A stretch of 64,000 nt of DNA from Marinicauda salina (lineage in GTDB: Bacteria; Pseudomonadota; Alphaproteobacteria; Caulobacterales; Maricaulaceae), in contig NZ_QEXV01000003.1 of assembly GCF_003122085.1 (NCBI RefSeq), positions 623,001 to 687,000 on the forward strand, read 5' to 3'. Positions 30,409 to 41,384 of the stretch are shown piece after piece. The position numbers were made by a program, and so were the translations under genes. The notes beneath the pieces are model-generated. The model had not been told where the DNA came from, did not search any database, and saw only the letters and a program-made list of their open reading frames with translations. Numbering within the stretch: position 1 is the stretch's first letter; every line of letters starts with the position of its first letter.

Positions 30409-33400
30409 ATGCGCGACCGCTGGGAATTCTGGATCGACCGGGGCGGCACCTTCACCGACGTGATCGGCCGCGCGCCCGACGGACGAATCGAGGCGCTGAA
30501 ACTACTCTCTCAAAGCGACGAATATGAAGACGCCGCCACACAGGGCGTGCGCCGCATATTGTCGCTTCCCGCCGACGCGCCCATGCCGGGCGACCGCCTC
30601 GCCGCCGTCAAGATGGGCACGACGGTGGCGACGAACGCGCTTCTGGAGCTCGACGGCGCGCCCACGCTCATGATCGTAAACCGGGGCTTCGCCGACCTTC
30701 TGGCGATCGGCGATCAGACCCGGCCGGACATCTTCGCGCTCAGGATCGACACGCCCGACCCCCTGCCCGCGCGCATCGTCGAGATCGACGGCCGGCTGGG
30801 CGCGGACGGCGCAGAGGTCGAACCGCTCGACGAGGATGCGGTGAGAGCCGCGCTGGCCGACGCGCGCGCCGACGGGATCGAGTCCGTCGCGGTCGCGCTG
30901 TTTCATTCGTATGCGAATGATACACATGAACACCGCGTCGCCGAGCTGGCGCGAGACGCCGGATTCGCCCATGTCACGCGCTCAAGCGAGGCGAGCCCGC
31001 TGATCAAGATCGTCCCGCGCGCCTCGACCGCGGCGATCGACGCCTATCTCGAGCCCGTGCTGCGCCGCTATGTCGATCGCGTGGCCGACGGGCTCGGCGG
31101 CGCGCCGCTCTATTTCATGCAGTCCTCAGGCGGGCTCGCCGAAGCCGGCGGCTTCGCCGCGCGCAACGCCGTGCTGTCCGGACCGGCGGGCGGCGTGGTC
31201 GGCATGGCGATGACCGCGCGCCAGGCCGACCATGACAAGGTGATCGGCTTCGACATGGGCGGCACGTCGACCGACGTCTCGCGCTTCGACGGCGACGCCT
31301 ACGCGCGGTCCGGCGAGACGAAGATCGGCGGACGCCTGCTGCGCGCGCCGATGCTGGCGATCCATACCGTCGCGGCCGGGGGCGGCTCGGTGCTGGCCTT
31401 CGACGGCGAGCGCGCCCGCGTGGGTCCGAAAAGCGCCGGCGCCGATCCCGGCCCGGCGGGCTATGGCCGCGGCGGGCCCGCCGCGGTGACCGACGCCAAT
31501 GTCGTGCTCGGCCGCATCCAGCCGGACTGGTTTCCGCGCGTGTTCGGGCCGGACGGCGACGCCCCGCTCGACGCCGCGGCCAGCCGCGCCGCGCTCGCCG
31601 GGCTGGCCGACGCGATGGGCGTCGACGGACCCGAAGCCGCCGCGGAGGGCTTCCTCGCCGTCGCCGTCGAGGCGATGGCCGAGGCGATCAAGCAGATCTC
31701 CATCGCCCAGGGCGTCGACCCGCGCGCCTACGCGCTCAACGCCTTCGGCGGGGCGGGCGGCCAGCACGCCTGCAAGGTCGCCGAAGCGCTCGGCATGCGC
31801 ACCGTGCTCATCCACCCCCATGCGGGTCTTCTCTCGGCCTGGGGGATGGGGCTGGCCAGGCTGCGCGAGACCCGCGAGGCCGGGCTCGAGCAGAGCTTCG
31901 ACGCCTCCGGGCTCGCGGCCGCCCGGGCCGAACTCGACCGGCTCGAGGCCGAGGCCCGCGACGCGCTCGCCGAACAGGGCGGAGCCGACGCCCGCGCCGA
32001 CCGCGAGATCCGCCTGCGCGTGGCCGGCTCCGACACCGCGATCCCCGTCGCCTTCGGAGACGAGGCCGCGATCCGCGAGCGCTTCGGCGCGGCGCACGCC
32101 CGCCTGTTCGGCTTCATGGAGGAGGGCGCCGCGCTGGTGATCGATTCCGTCGCGGTCGAAGCCGGGGCCGCGCCCGCCGGCGGCGAACTCGCCTCGAAGC
32201 CGCTCGACGCGCAGGCCGGCGCGCCTGAGCCCGCGGCGACCACACGCGTCTATGACGCCGGCGAATGGCGCGACACGCCGGTCTTCTCGCTGCCCGATCT
32301 CGGCGGCGGCGCCGAGATCGCGGGCCCCGCCCTGATCATGGACGCCAACCAGACCATCGTCGTCGACCGGGGCTGGACCGCGCATCGGCGGTCGGACGGC
32401 ATGCTGGAGATGAAGGCCGACGGCGCCCCGGCGCGGAGCGGCGCCTCGACCGAACTCGATCCGGTCACGCTCGAGCTGTTCAACCGGCGCTTCATGTCGA
32501 TCGCCGAGCAGATGGGCGTCGTGCTCGAGCGCACGGCCCATTCGGTAAACATCAAGGAGCGGCTCGACTTCTCCTGCGCGGTGTTCGACGCCGAGGGCGG
32601 GCTGGTCGCCAACGCGCCGCACATGCCCGTTCATCTCGGCTCGATGTCGGCGAGCGTGCGCGCCGCGCTCGAGGCCCATCCCGACCTGGGCGCGGGCGAC
32701 GCCGTCGCGCTCAACGCGCCCTATAACGGGGGCACCCACCTGCCCGACGTCACGGTGATCCAGCCGGTCTGCGGCGAGGACGGCGAGCGGCTCTTTTTCG
32801 TCGCCTCGCGCGGCCACCACGCCGATATCGGCGGGATCGCGCCGGGCTCGATGCCGCCCTTCTCGACGCGCATCGAGGAGGAAGGCGCGGTGTTCGACGC
32901 GGTGAAGATCCGCGCGAACGGCCGGTTCGACGACGCCGCGGCGCGGGCGCCGCTGACGGCGGGCGATCATCCAGCGCGCAATCCCGACCAGAACATCGCC
33001 GATCTCAAGGCCCAGCTGGCGGCCTGCGCCAAGGGCGAAGAAGAGCTCCATCGCCTGATCGACGGCCAGGGCCTCGACGTCGTGCGCGCATACATGGGCC
33101 ACGTCCAGGACAACGCCGAGCGCGCCGTGCGCCGGGTCATCGGCGCGCTCGAGGACGGCGCCGCCGAGATGCGCCTCGAGGACGGCGCGGTGGTGAAGGT
33201 CGCGATCCGCGTCGATCGCGAGGCCGGGACGGCCGTCGTCGACTTCACCGGGACGAGCCCGCAGCAGGCGACCAATTTCAACGCGCCGGCCGCGGTGGCG
33301 CGCGCCGCCGTGCTCTACGTCCTGCGCTGCCTCGTCGACGACGAGATCCCGCTCAACGAGGGCTGCCTCAAGCCGATCGAGCTGATCATTCCCGAAGGCT

Positions 33401-33996
33401 CGCTGCTCGATCCCAAGCCGCCCGCCGCGGTGGTGGCGGGCAATGTCGAGACCAGCCAGATCGTCGTCGACGCCCTGTTCGCCGCGACCGGGCGGATGGC
33501 CGCCGCGCAGGGCACGATGAACAACTTCACTTTCGGCAACGCCCGCCACCAGTATTACGAGACGATCTGCGGCGGCGCCGGGGCGGGCGTCATGGCCGAC
33601 GGGACCGGCTTCGACGGGGCGAGCGCCGTCCACACCCACATGACCAATTCGCGGCTCACCGATCCGGAGGTTCTGGAGCTGCGCTATCCCGTGCGCATCC
33701 TCTCCCATGCGATCCGGACCGGCTCGGGCGGCGGCGGCGCGCATCGCGGCGGGGACGGCTCGCTCCGCCGGATCGAATTTCTCGAACCGATGGAGGCCTC
33801 GCTGCTGTCCGGCCGGCGCAAGGAGGCCCCGCCCGGACTGGCCGACGGCGACGACGGGCGGCCCGGCGCGCAGCGCGTGATCCGGTCGGACGGTTCGGTC
33901 GAGACGCTCGACGCCCTGTTCCGGGTCGATCTCGAGGCCGGCGACGTCATCGAGATCGAAACCCCCGGCGGCGGCGGGTTCGGCGACGCCGACTGA
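30409..33996 (+). CDS. 5-oxoprolinase (ATP-hydrolysing), HyuA-HyuB fusion
   Basis: A 1195-residue enzyme that opens 5-oxo-L-proline to glutamate with ATP, or a close hydantoinase relative. The N-terminal half is HyuA-like ([54 protein letters not shown]). From about residue 680 the HyuB-like half begins ([41 protein letters not shown] in part), ending GGGGFGD. The ATG at 30,409 follows a GGAG ribosome-binding site; the frame is open upstream. Substrate specificity within the family is inferred. Confidence 0.92.
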   Translation: MRDRWEFWIDRGGTFTDVIGRAPDGRIEALKLLSQSDEYEDAATQGVRRILSLPADAPMPGDRLAAVKMGTTVATNALLELDGAPTLMIVNRGFADLLAIGDQTRPDIFALRIDTPDPLPARIVEIDGRLGADGAEVEPLDEDAVRAALADARADGIESVAVALFHSYANDTHEHRVAELARDAGFAHVTRSSEASPLIKIVPRASTAAIDAYLEPVLRRYVDRVADGLGGAPLYFMQSSGGLAEAGGFAARNAVLSGPAGGVVGMAMTARQADHDKVIGFDMGGTSTDVSRFDGDAYARSGETKIGGRLLRAPMLAIHTVAAGGGSVLAFDGERARVGPKSAGADPGPAGYGRGGPAAVTDANVVLGRIQPDWFPRVFGPDGDAPLDAAASRAALAGLADAMGVDGPEAAAEGFLAVAVEAMAEAIKQISIAQGVDPRAYALNAFGGAGGQHACKVAEALGMRTVLIHPHAGLLSAWGMGLARLRETREAGLEQSFDASGLAAARAELDRLEAEARDALAEQGGADARADREIRLRVAGSDTAIPVAFGDEAAIRERFGAAHARLFGFMEEGAALVIDSVAVEAGAAPAGGELASKPLDAQAGAPEPAATTRVYDAGEWRDTPVFSLPDLGGGAEIAGPALIMDANQTIVVDRGWTAHRRSDGMLEMKADGAPARSGASTELDPVTLELFNRRFMSIAEQMGVVLERTAHSVNIKERLDFSCAVFDAEGGLVANAPHMPVHLGSMSASVRAALEAHPDLGAGDAVALNAPYNGGTHLPDVTVIQPVCGEDGERLFFVASRGHHADIGGIAPGSMPPFSTRIEEEGAVFDAVKIRANGRFDDAAARAPLTAGDHPARNPDQNIADLKAQLAACAKGEEELHRLIDGQGLDVVRAYMGHVQDNAERAVRRVIGALEDGAAEMRLEDGAVVKVAIRVDREAGTAVVDFTGTSPQQATNFNAPAAVARAAVLYVLRCLVDDEIPLNEGCLKPIELIIPEGSLLDPKPPAAVVAGNVETSQIVVDALFAATGRMAAAQGTMNNFTFGNARHQYYETICGGAGAGVMADGTGFDGASAVHTHMTNSRLTDPEVLELRYPVRILSHAIRTGSGGGGAHRGGDGSLRRIEFLEPMEASLLSGRRKEAPPGLADGDDGRPGAQRVIRSDGSVETLDALFRVDLEAGDVIEIETPGGGGFGDAD

Positions 33997-34036
33997 GACG
34001 GGCTCGCCCGCCTTCACGAAATTTTCCCGGCGCGGC

Positions 34037-34062
34037 TGATCCAGGCGCGCCCCGGCTCCGTA
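34037..34062 (+). promoter_or_regulatory. ECF11-like promoter of the fasciclin gene
   Basis: TGATCC (34,037-34,042), a 16-bp spacer, then CGTA (34,059-34,062), followed by AGAC. TGATCC...CGTA is the element known for ECF11 (RpoE-ChrR, singlet-oxygen/organic peroxide) sigma factors. It lies about 93 bp upstream of the fasciclin ATG. The match is by eye; no ChrR gene lies in the window. Confidence 0.45.
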
Positions 34063-34154
34063 AGACCGAACGAGCTGCGCAATGCAGCCGCCCGCCCGGG
34101 CCGAGCCCGCGCGGACCGAACCCGAGAGAGACTGCTCAAGAGGAGCCCTCCCCA

Positions 34155-34652
34155 ATGCGTTTCAACACCCTGCTTTCCACCGCCGCGATCGCCGCGGCCG
34201 CGTTCGCCGCGCCGGCCGCCGCCGACCATCACGCGATGGAGGCCGATATCGTCGACACCGCGGTCCAGGCCGACGACTTCAACACGCTCGTCGCCGCGCT
34301 GCAGGCCGCCGATCTCGTCGACGCGCTCAAGGCCGAAGGGCCGTTCACGGTGTTCGGCCCGACCGACGCCGCCTTCGCCGCGCTGCCCGAAGGCGCGCTC
34401 GACAGCCTGCTCCAGCCGGAGAACAAGGATCAGCTGACCGCGATCCTCACCTATCACGTGGTGCCGGGCGAATACCTCGCCGCCGAGACCGAAGCCGGCG
34501 AGTACGAGCTCGAGACGCTCCAGGGCGAGACGGTCAACGTCGTCGTCGGCGAGGACGGCTCGGTGACGGTCGACGGCGCCAATGTCGTCGCCGCCGACGT
34601 CGACGCCTCGAACGGTGTGATTCACGTGATCGACGGCGTCATCACCCCGTAA
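34155..34652 (+). CDS. Secreted fasciclin-domain protein
   Basis: A 165-residue protein with a signal peptide (LLSTAAIAAAAFAAPAAA) and one FAS1 domain: FNTLVAALQAADLVDALK, GPFTVFGPTDAAFAALP, LTYHVVPGEYLAAE and the C-terminal ASNGVIHVIDGVITP. FAS1 proteins act in adhesion, and in several bacteria they belong to oxidative or singlet-oxygen stress regulons. The upstream TGATCC...CGTA element agrees with that. It is monocistronic and ends in a terminator. Confidence 0.93.
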   Translation: MRFNTLLSTAAIAAAAFAAPAAADHHAMEADIVDTAVQADDFNTLVAALQAADLVDALKAEGPFTVFGPTDAAFAALPEGALDSLLQPENKDQLTAILTYHVVPGEYLAAETEAGEYELETLQGETVNVVVGEDGSVTVDGANVVAADVDASNGVIHVIDGVITP

Positions 34653-34711
34653 CGGCGATCCCCGTTCCGGGCGGGCGACGGGTCATCTCCCCCACCGAAA
34701 CGTCGCCCGAA

Positions 34712-34752
34712 GGGCCCGCGGCGCCGCCCTCGCGCCGCGGGCCTGTCTTTTT
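34712..34752 (+). terminator. Rho-independent terminator after the fasciclin gene
   Basis: GGCCCGCGGCG and CGCCGCGGGCC form an 11-bp stem, followed by TGTCTTTTT. It lies 60 bp past the fasciclin stop and between convergent genes. Confidence 0.8.
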
Positions 34753-34763
34753 GCGGGAACGCG

Positions 34764-36170
34764 TCAGCCAGCCTTCTTCGCGGCGGCGCCTCGCCGGGCG
34801 CGCGGACGGGTGACCGTGCGCACGTGGTTCTCCACGTGCTCGATCATCAGCCCGGCGACGTCCTTGCCGCTCGAGCGCTCGATGCCCTCGATGCCCGGCG
34901 AGGAATTCACCTCGATCACCTTGGGGCCGCTCTCGGAGCGCAGCAGATCGACGCCGGCGACGCCCAGCCCCATCACCTTCGCCGCCTTCACGGCGGCCGC
35001 GCGCTCCTCCTTCGTGATCCGCACCTTCACAGCCTCGCCGCCGCGATGAAGGTTGGAGCGGAACTCGTCGGCGGCGGCCTGGCGCATCATCGAGGCGACG
35101 ACCTTGCCGCCGACGAGGAAGCACCGGATGTCCGCGCCGCCGGCCTCCTTGACGAATTCCTGGACGATGAAGTTGGCGTCGAGTCCGCGGAAGGCGTCGA
35201 TCACCGACTCGGCGGCCTTGCGCGTCTCGGCCAGCACGACGCCGCGGCCCTGCGTGCTCTCGAGCAGCTTGACCACCAGCGGCGCGCCGCCGACATGCTC
35301 GATCAGGTTCTTGGTGTCCTTCGGCGAATGGGCGAACGCCGTCGTCGGCATGCCGATGCCCGCCCGGGCGAGCACCTGGTGGGCGTAGAGCTTGTCGCGG
35401 CTCACCCCGATCGATTCCGCGGAATTGAGGATATAGGCGCCGGTCATGGCGAACTGGCGCAGCACCGCCATGCCGTAATTCGTCATCGACGCGCCGATGC
35501 GCGGGATGACGGCGTCATAGCGCGGCAGCTTGCGGCCGTCGTAATAGACCGCCGGCGAGAGCGCGTTGATCGCCATGGTGCAGCGCGCGGTGTTGATCAT
35601 CTCGGCGACGTGTCCGCGCGCCTCGGCGGCCTCGCGCAGGCGCTGCGAGGAATAGTTATTCGGCTCGCGCGTGAGGATCGCGATCCTGAGCGGACGCTTC
35701 ACCTGGGCCTTGCGCGGGAAATCCTTGTAGAGGTCCCAGGACAGTTCGCCCTGCGCGCACGACGTGGTCGGACTGACCACCATGTCGTCGAGGATCGCGG
35801 TCCGCCCGAGCAGCATGCGGTACTGCATGGTCTCGCGATTGGTGAGCGTGACCTCGATCGGCCATTCGCGCTCGCCGATCTTCACCCGCGCCTCGATCAC
35901 CCAGCGAAGCTCGGTCTCGCCGTTGGACGAGGTGACCTCGCGGCGGTCGACGGCGGGGGCGGCGCACACCACCTCGACCTCAGGCTGGTCGGGAATGGGA
36001 TGCATGACGAAGCGCACCTGGGGGGCGTCCTCGCGCCCGAACGGCTCGATGGAGACCGCATGCAGCGCCGAGGTGCGCGCGCCGGTGTCGACCTTGGCCT
36101 TTATCGCCGGCAGGCCGAGCCCGGGAAAGGCGGCCCATTCCTCCCAGCCGAGAACGAAGGGGTCTGACAT
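34764..36170 (-). CDS. rimK: RimB-type retropepsin-like protease fused to RimK ligase
   Basis: A 468-residue two-domain protein. Residues 1 to about 150 form an ATP-dependent zinc protease / RimB-like retropepsin fold: [19 protein letters not shown] with the DTGA catalytic motif, [14 protein letters not shown], and [18 protein letters not shown]. Residues from about 165 are an ATP-grasp RimK domain ([52 protein letters not shown]) that adds glutamates to ribosomal protein S6. In Pseudomonas RimB trims S6 glutamate tails. The two activities are fused here. The ATG at 36,170 is chosen from the domain start. Confidence 0.9.
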   Translation of the reverse strand: MSDPFVLGWEEWAAFPGLGLPAIKAKVDTGARTSALHAVSIEPFGREDAPQVRFVMHPIPDQPEVEVVCAAPAVDRREVTSSNGETELRWVIEARVKIGEREWPIEVTLTNRETMQYRMLLGRTAILDDMVVSPTTSCAQGELSWDLYKDFPRKAQVKRPLRIAILTREPNNYSSQRLREAAEARGHVAEMINTARCTMAINALSPAVYYDGRKLPRYDAVIPRIGASMTNYGMAVLRQFAMTGAYILNSAESIGVSRDKLYAHQVLARAGIGMPTTAFAHSPKDTKNLIEHVGGAPLVVKLLESTQGRGVVLAETRKAAESVIDAFRGLDANFIVQEFVKEAGGADIRCFLVGGKVVASMMRQAAADEFRSNLHRGGEAVKVRITKEERAAAVKAAKVMGLGVAGVDLLRSESGPKVIEVNSSPGIEGIERSSGKDVAGLMIEHVENHVRTVTRPRARRGAAAKKAG

Positions 36171-36363
36171 GTCGGTCTCCGCGCTCCCGCGACGCCGCGT
36201 GTGATCACGCCGTTGGTCGTGCGCCTTAGCGGCTCCCGGCCGCCGCGTCCACGGGGCGGCGCCGGGCGGGTTTCCCTCACGGAAAAAGACCGTCTCCGCG
36301 GATGCGGTCGATTCCCGCCCCGCGGCGCCCCATTTCAGGGACCGGCATCGAATGGAGGCTGCG

Positions 36364-37200
36364 ATGACGGAAGCCGTCCGTCCCATCGTCAAGACGACAA
36401 GCGGCGTGAAGGCGTCCGACGGCGCGGGCGTGAAGCTCACCCGCCTGCTGGGTTCGCCGGACCTCAGGGCGCTCGACCCGTTCCTGATGCTCGATCATTT
36501 CCACTCCGACGATCCCGGCGACTACATCGCCGGCTTCCCGCCGCATCCCCATCGCGGCTTCGAGACCGTGACCTACATGGTCGCCGGCCGCATGCGCCAT
36601 CGCGACAACAAGGGCCATGAGGGCGTGATCGAGCCCGGCGGGGTGCAGTGGATGACCGCCGCGGGCGGCATCGTCCACTCCGAAATGCCCGAGCAGGAAG
36701 AAGGCCTGATGTCGGGCTTCCAGCTGTGGGTGAACCTGCCCGCCGCGGAGAAGATGAAGCCCGCCGCCTACCAGGAGTACGACGAGGCCCGCGTGCCCGC
36801 CGACGAACGCGACGGCGTCGTCGCCAAGATCGTCGCCGGCCGCACTTCGACCGGCGTCGAGGGCCCGGTGACCGGGGTGACCGTCGAGCCGTTCTACGCC
36901 GAGCTGCGCATGGCGTCCGGCGCGGTGTTCGAGGAAGCGATATCCGACGAAAAGACGGCCTTCGCCGCGGTGCACTCCGGCGCGATCGAGGCCGGCGGCG
37001 CGGCGCTGTCGGCGGGCGAGCTGGGCGTGTTCGGCGCGGGCAAGACCATCCGCATCACGGCCGGCGCCGACGGCGCGCGCGTCATTCTCGCCGCCGGCAA
37101 GCCGATCGGCGAGCCGATCGTCCAGGCCGGCCCGTTCGTCATGACGACCGAGGCCGACGTCCGCCAGGCCATGCTCGACTACCGGCAGGGGCGGTTCTGA
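36364..37200 (+). CDS. Pirin-family cupin protein
   Basis: A 278-residue bicupin of the pirin family. The N-terminal cupin has [37 protein letters not shown] and GGIVHSEMP, with the His and Glu metal ligands present. The C-terminal domain has the pirin-C arrangement. Bacterial pirins include quercetin dioxygenases and regulators of pyruvate metabolism; the role here is not fixed. The second ATG (36,364) is chosen because GGAGG lies 5 bases upstream; the first is at 36,352. Confidence 0.92.
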   Translation: MTEAVRPIVKTTSGVKASDGAGVKLTRLLGSPDLRALDPFLMLDHFHSDDPGDYIAGFPPHPHRGFETVTYMVAGRMRHRDNKGHEGVIEPGGVQWMTAAGGIVHSEMPEQEEGLMSGFQLWVNLPAAEKMKPAAYQEYDEARVPADERDGVVAKIVAGRTSTGVEGPVTGVTVEPFYAELRMASGAVFEEAISDEKTAFAAVHSGAIEAGGAALSAGELGVFGAGKTIRITAGADGARVILAAGKPIGEPIVQAGPFVMTTEADVRQAMLDYRQGRF

Positions 37201-37376
37201 GATTTCGAGCGCACACCTTCTCCCTCCCTCCCCTTGAGGGGAGGGCCGGGGTGGGGTGCTTGAACTCCCGGACGCGCCGAAGGCGCGATCCGGGAATTCA
37301 ATCACCCCCCTCCGGCCCGTCGGGCCGTCTCCCCCTGGAGGGGGGGGGGGGAGAGACAACCACCCCAGGGGACCCT
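37201..37376. repeat. Intergenic repeat with a G12 tract
   Basis: The pirin-GHR gap is made of palindromic blocks: CTCCCCTTGAGGGGAG (about 37,228-37,243), CTCCCGGACGCGCC with GGCGCGATCCGGGAATTCAA, GGCCCGTCGGGCC, and CTCCCCCTGGAGG running into a 12-base G tract (37,340-37,351). The blocks resemble those at 2,195-2,360 and 11,985-12,085. The G tract ends 27 bp before the next start codon. Confidence 0.6.
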
Positions 37377-37378
37377 CC

Positions 37379-38401
37379 ATGGGCCTGCTCATCGACGGCG
37401 TCTGGCATGACCAGTGGTACGACACGAAATCGACCGGCGGACGCTTCAAGCGATCCGACAGCGCCTTCCGCAACTGGGTGACGCCCGACGGCGCGCCGGG
37501 TCCGACCGGCGAAGGCGGGTTCAAGGCCGAGCCCGGGCGCTATCACCTCTATGTCTCGCTCGCCTGTCCCTGGGCGCACCGCACGCTGGTCTTCCGGCGC
37601 CTGAAGGGGCTGGAGGAGATGATCCCGGTCTCGGTCGTCCACTGGCGGATGAAGGAGAACGGCTGGGAGTTCCGCGACGGGCCGGGCGTCGTCCCCGATC
37701 CGATCCACGGCGCGGAGTTCATGCACCAGATCTACACCGCGGCGAAGCCCGACTATACCGGCCGCGTAACCGTGCCGGTGCTGTGGGACAAGCAGCGCGG
37801 GACGATCGTGTCCAACGAGAGCGCCGATATCATCCGCATGTTCAATTCCGCGTTCGACGGCGTCGGCGCGGCGCCGGGCGACTACTATCCCGAGGCGCTC
37901 CGCGACGAGATCGACGCCGTCAACAAGCGTGTTTATTCGAATGTGAATAATGGCGTCTACAAGGCCGGATTCGCCACGACGCAGGCCGCCTACGAGGACG
38001 CCGTCGGGACGCTGTTCGACGCGCTCGACTGGCTGGAGGACCGGCTCTCCGACGGCCGCTCATACCTCCTCGGCGAGACGCTGACCGAGGCCGACTGGCG
38101 GCTCTACACGACGCTCGTGCGCTTCGACCCGGTCTATGTCGGCCATTTCAAGTGCAACCGGAAGCGGCTGATCGATTACCCGCATCTCGCCGCCTATGGC
38201 CGGCGCCTGCACGAAAACCACGGCGTCGGCGACCTGTTCGATCTCGAGCACGCCAAGCGCCACTATTACGAGAGCCACGAAACCATCAATCCGACCGGCG
38301 TGGTCCCCGTCGGACCCGACGAACACATCGCCGACGGGCGGGGCGTCGAGTCGAGACGGCCGCAGGCGGCGGCGCGCGTTCGCACAGCGAACGCACGGTA
38401 G
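37379..38401 (+). CDS. Glutathionyl-hydroquinone reductase (Xi-class GST)
   Basis: A 340-residue enzyme that reductively removes glutathione from glutathionyl-hydroquinones. The family signature is YVSLACPWAHRTLVF, with the CPWA catalytic Cys, then PVLWDKQRGTIVSNESADIIRM, YKAGFATTQ.AYE and the C-terminal DPVYVGHFKCNRKRLIDYPHL region. It is related to E. coli YqjG. It starts at 37,379 after a repeat-rich gap, and no strong ribosome-binding site is visible. Confidence 0.93.
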   Translation: MGLLIDGVWHDQWYDTKSTGGRFKRSDSAFRNWVTPDGAPGPTGEGGFKAEPGRYHLYVSLACPWAHRTLVFRRLKGLEEMIPVSVVHWRMKENGWEFRDGPGVVPDPIHGAEFMHQIYTAAKPDYTGRVTVPVLWDKQRGTIVSNESADIIRMFNSAFDGVGAAPGDYYPEALRDEIDAVNKRVYSNVNNGVYKAGFATTQAAYEDAVGTLFDALDWLEDRLSDGRSYLLGETLTEADWRLYTTLVRFDPVYVGHFKCNRKRLIDYPHLAAYGRRLHENHGVGDLFDLEHAKRHYYESHETINPTGVVPVGPDEHIADGRGVESRRPQAAARVRTANAR

Positions 38402-38447
38402 CCTACGGATCGCCGCGGGCGCGCCCGTCCCCGTCACGCCGTTCAAC

Positions 38448-38536
38448 CCTCATCCTGAGGCGCCCGATCCCCGCCCTTCGAGGCTCGCCTGCGGCGAGCA
38501 CCTCAGGGTGAGGGGATCGGGCGCCTCAGGATGAGG
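38448..38536. repeat. Inverted repeat with perfect 25-bp arms
   Basis: The arms at 38,448-38,472 (beginning CCTCATCCTGAGGCGCCC) and 38,512-38,536 are exact reverse complements around a 39-bp loop. Inside the loop a second hairpin (GCTCGCCTGCGGCGAGC) forms. Parts of the same sequence recur at 1-60. It lies between convergent genes and may help terminate both. It looks like a REP/BIME-type host repeat. Confidence 0.75.
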
Positions 38537-38566
38537 CCCAAGGCCCTGCAAAATAGAGCGTCTCGG

Positions 38567-38667
38567 CCCTTGGACTTGATCCAAGGGCCCATACTGACGC
38601 GCAGCGCGCCCGACGCTCTGGGTCCTTGGGTAGCCTGTCCCCGCGACGGCGGGGAAGCCCAAGGACC
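38567..38667. repeat. Paired palindromes between convergent genes
   Basis: GCCCTTGGACTTGATCCAAGGGC (about 38,567-38,589) forms a 9-bp stem. GGTCCTTGGG (38,621-38,630) pairs with CCCAAGGACC (38,658-38,667) around an inner CCCCGC / GCGGGG hairpin. The two palindromes share the CCTTGG core and look like one repeat family. Confidence 0.6.
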
Positions 38668-38689
38668 GAGAGAAACGGGAAGTCGCCCC

Positions 38690-41377
38690 CTACTCCGCGG
38701 CTTCGGCGACGTTGGCCTTCAGGCTGTCGGGCTCGTAGCCGAGGATCGGGCTGAGCGCCTTCTCGGCCTGCTCGATCGACCAGCCCTTGCGCTTGGCGTA
38801 GTCCTCGACCTGGTCCTTCGCGATCCGGCCGACGGCGAAATAGGCGCTGTCGGGATGGGCGAAGTAGAGGCCAGAGACCGACGAGGCCGGCGTCATCGAC
38901 CAGCCCTCGGTGAGCTTCACGCCGGCGCGCTCGGGCGCCTCGAGGATGCGGAACAGGGCCTCCTTCTCGGTGTGGTCCGGCTGGGCGGGATAGCCCGGCG
39001 CGGGACGGATGCCCTGATATTTCTCCTCGATAAGCTCTTCGCATGTGAAGCTCTCATCGGGCGCGTAGCCCCAGTAGTCCTTGCGGACGCGCTCGTGGAG
39101 ATACTCGGTGAAGGCCTCGGCGAAGCGGTCGGCGAGCACCTTGAACATGATCTCGGAGTAGTCGTCCTTGTCGCGCTTGAAGCGCTTGACGACGTCGTCC
39201 TCGGCCTCGCCGGCGGTCACCGCGAAGCCGCCGATATAATCCGGCCGCGTCTCCGAGATGAAGTCGCAGATCGTATAGTGCGGCTTGTCGCCGTCCTTCT
39301 GCTGCTGCTGGCGCAGGCCGTGGAAGGTCGCGATGACGTCTTCGCGATCCTCGTCGGCGTAGACATTGACGTCGTCGCCCTCGCGCTGGGCCGGCCAGAA
39401 ACCGACGACGGCCTTCGGCTTGAGCCACTCGTTCTCGACCATGTCGTCGAGCATCTTCTGGGCGTCCTCGAACAGCGTCTTCGCCGCCTCGCCGCGATTG
39501 GGATCGTTGAAGATGGCGGGATAGCTGCCCTTCATGTCCCAGGCGAAGAAGAAGGGCGTCCAGTCGATATACGGGCGCAGATCCTTCAGCGTGACGTCCT
39601 CGACCGTGGTCAGGCCGAGACGCTTCGGCTTGACCGGCGTGTAGCCGTCCGTGTCGGGGTTGAAGGCGTTCTTGCGCGCGTCCTCCAGCGGAACGCGGGT
39701 CTTCTTGCCCTGCGTGCGCGCCCGCGTCTCGCGGATCTGGGCGTAGCGCTCCCGCGTCTCCTCCCAGAAATTGTCGCGCTCGTCGGAGAGCAGCTTGGAG
39801 ACCACGCCGACCGCGCGCGAGGCGTCGAGGACATGGATCACCGGCGCATTGGCGTAGGCCGGCTCGATCTTCACCGCGGTGTGGGCCGGGCTCGTCGTCG
39901 CCCCGCCGATCAGCAGCGGGATGTCGAAGCCCTGCTTCTGCATCTCGGAGGCGACGATGACCATCTCGTCGAGCGACGGCGTGATCAGGCCGGACAGCCC
40001 GATGGCGTCGGCCTTGTGCTCGCGGGCGGCCTCGAGAATCTTCTCCGGCGGCACCATCACGCCGAGATCGATCACCTCGTAGCCGTTGCACTGCAGAACA
40101 ACGCCGACGATGTTCTTGCCGATATCGTGGACGTCGCCCTTCACGGTGGCCATGACGACCTTGCCCGCCGGCTCGTCGGCGAGGCCCATCTCCTCGCGCT
40201 CCTTCTCCATGTAGGGGAAGAGATGGCCGACGGCCTTCTTCATCACGCGGGCCGATTTCACCACCTGCGGCAGGAACATCTTGCCCTCGCCGAACAGGTC
40301 GCCGACGACGTTCATGCCGTCCATCAGCGGGCCCTCGATGACGTGGAGCGGCCGCTCGACGTTCTGGCGGGCCTCCTCGGTGTCGTCGATGATGTGCTCG
40401 GTGATGCCCTTGATGAGGGCGTGCTTGAGCCGCTCCTCGACGGGCTTCGAGCGCCACTCGGCGTCTTCCTTCTTTTCCGCCCCGCCGGAGTCGCGATAGC
40501 GCTCGGCGGCCTCGAGCAGGCGCTCGGTCGCGTCGTCGCGCCGGTTGAGGATGACGTCCTCGACCAGCTCGCGCAGCTCGTCCTCGATATCGTCATAGAT
40601 GTCGAGCTGGCCGGCGTTGACGATCCCCATGTCCATGCCCGCCTTGATGGCGTGGTACAGGAAGACCGAGTGCATCGCCCGGCGCACCGGCTCGTTGCCG
40701 CGGAACGAGAACGAGATGTTCGACACGCCGCCCGAGACGTGACAGCCGGGCAGGTTCTCGCGGATGCGCTTCGTCGCCTCGATGAAGTCGACGGCGTAGT
40801 TGTTGTGCTCCTCGATGCCGGTCGCGACCGCGAAGATGTTCGGGTCGAAGATGATGTCCTCGGCCGCGAAGCCGACCTTCTCGGTGAGCAGCTTGTAGGC
40901 GCGCTCGCAGATCTCGTACTTGCGGTCGGCGGTGTCGGCCTGGCCTTCCTCGTCGAACGCCATCACCACGACGGCCGCGCCGTAGGACAGGCAGGTCCGC
41001 GCCTGCTCGAGGAATTGCTCCTCGCCCTCCTTGAGCGAGATCGAGTTGACGATCGACTTGCCCTGGACCCATTTCAGGCCGGCCTCGATCACCTCGAACT
41101 TCGAGGAGTCGATCATCACCGGAACGCGCGCGATGTCCGGCTCGCACGCGATCAGCTTCAGGAAGGTCTCCATGGCCTCCTTCGAGTCCAGGAGTCCCTC
41201 GTCCATGTTGACGTCGATCACCTGGGCGCCGTTCTCGACCTGCTGACGGGCGACATCAAGCGCGGTGGCGTAGTCGCCGTTCTTGATCAGCTTGCGGAAC
41301 TTCGCCGAACCGGTGACGTTCGTGCGCTCGCCGACATTGACGAAGACGGCGCGGGATTTCTGTTGGTCTTCGGACAT
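38690..41377 (-). CDS. metH: Methionine synthase, folate/cobalamin/activation domains (split MetH)
   Basis: An 895-residue protein holding the last four MetH domains. The pterin-binding domain begins [19 protein letters not shown]. The cobalamin cap and binding domain carry [19 protein letters not shown], with the DxHxxG His that ligates cobalt. The SAM-dependent reactivation domain carries [15 protein letters not shown] near residue 800. The homocysteine-binding domain is a separate gene 7 bp upstream. Together they methylate homocysteine from methyl-tetrahydrofolate through B12. The two-gene form is known in alphaproteobacteria. Confidence 0.95.
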   Translation of the reverse strand: MSEDQQKSRAVFVNVGERTNVTGSAKFRKLIKNGDYATALDVARQQVENGAQVIDVNMDEGLLDSKEAMETFLKLIACEPDIARVPVMIDSSKFEVIEAGLKWVQGKSIVNSISLKEGEEQFLEQARTCLSYGAAVVVMAFDEEGQADTADRKYEICERAYKLLTEKVGFAAEDIIFDPNIFAVATGIEEHNNYAVDFIEATKRIRENLPGCHVSGGVSNISFSFRGNEPVRRAMHSVFLYHAIKAGMDMGIVNAGQLDIYDDIEDELRELVEDVILNRRDDATERLLEAAERYRDSGGAEKKEDAEWRSKPVEERLKHALIKGITEHIIDDTEEARQNVERPLHVIEGPLMDGMNVVGDLFGEGKMFLPQVVKSARVMKKAVGHLFPYMEKEREEMGLADEPAGKVVMATVKGDVHDIGKNIVGVVLQCNGYEVIDLGVMVPPEKILEAAREHKADAIGLSGLITPSLDEMVIVASEMQKQGFDIPLLIGGATTSPAHTAVKIEPAYANAPVIHVLDASRAVGVVSKLLSDERDNFWEETRERYAQIRETRARTQGKKTRVPLEDARKNAFNPDTDGYTPVKPKRLGLTTVEDVTLKDLRPYIDWTPFFFAWDMKGSYPAIFNDPNRGEAAKTLFEDAQKMLDDMVENEWLKPKAVVGFWPAQREGDDVNVYADEDREDVIATFHGLRQQQQKDGDKPHYTICDFISETRPDYIGGFAVTAGEAEDDVVKRFKRDKDDYSEIMFKVLADRFAEAFTEYLHERVRKDYWGYAPDESFTCEELIEEKYQGIRPAPGYPAQPDHTEKEALFRILEAPERAGVKLTEGWSMTPASSVSGLYFAHPDSAYFAVGRIAKDQVEDYAKRKGWSIEQAEKALSPILGYEPDSLKANVAEAAE

Positions 41378-41384
41378 TGCTCAC

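Noticed and set aside
31126-34155. A 1009-codon minus-strand open frame opposite the 5-oxoprolinase gene
   Set aside because: The plus strand has full-length conserved HyuA/HyuB motifs; the minus-strand product is low complexity.
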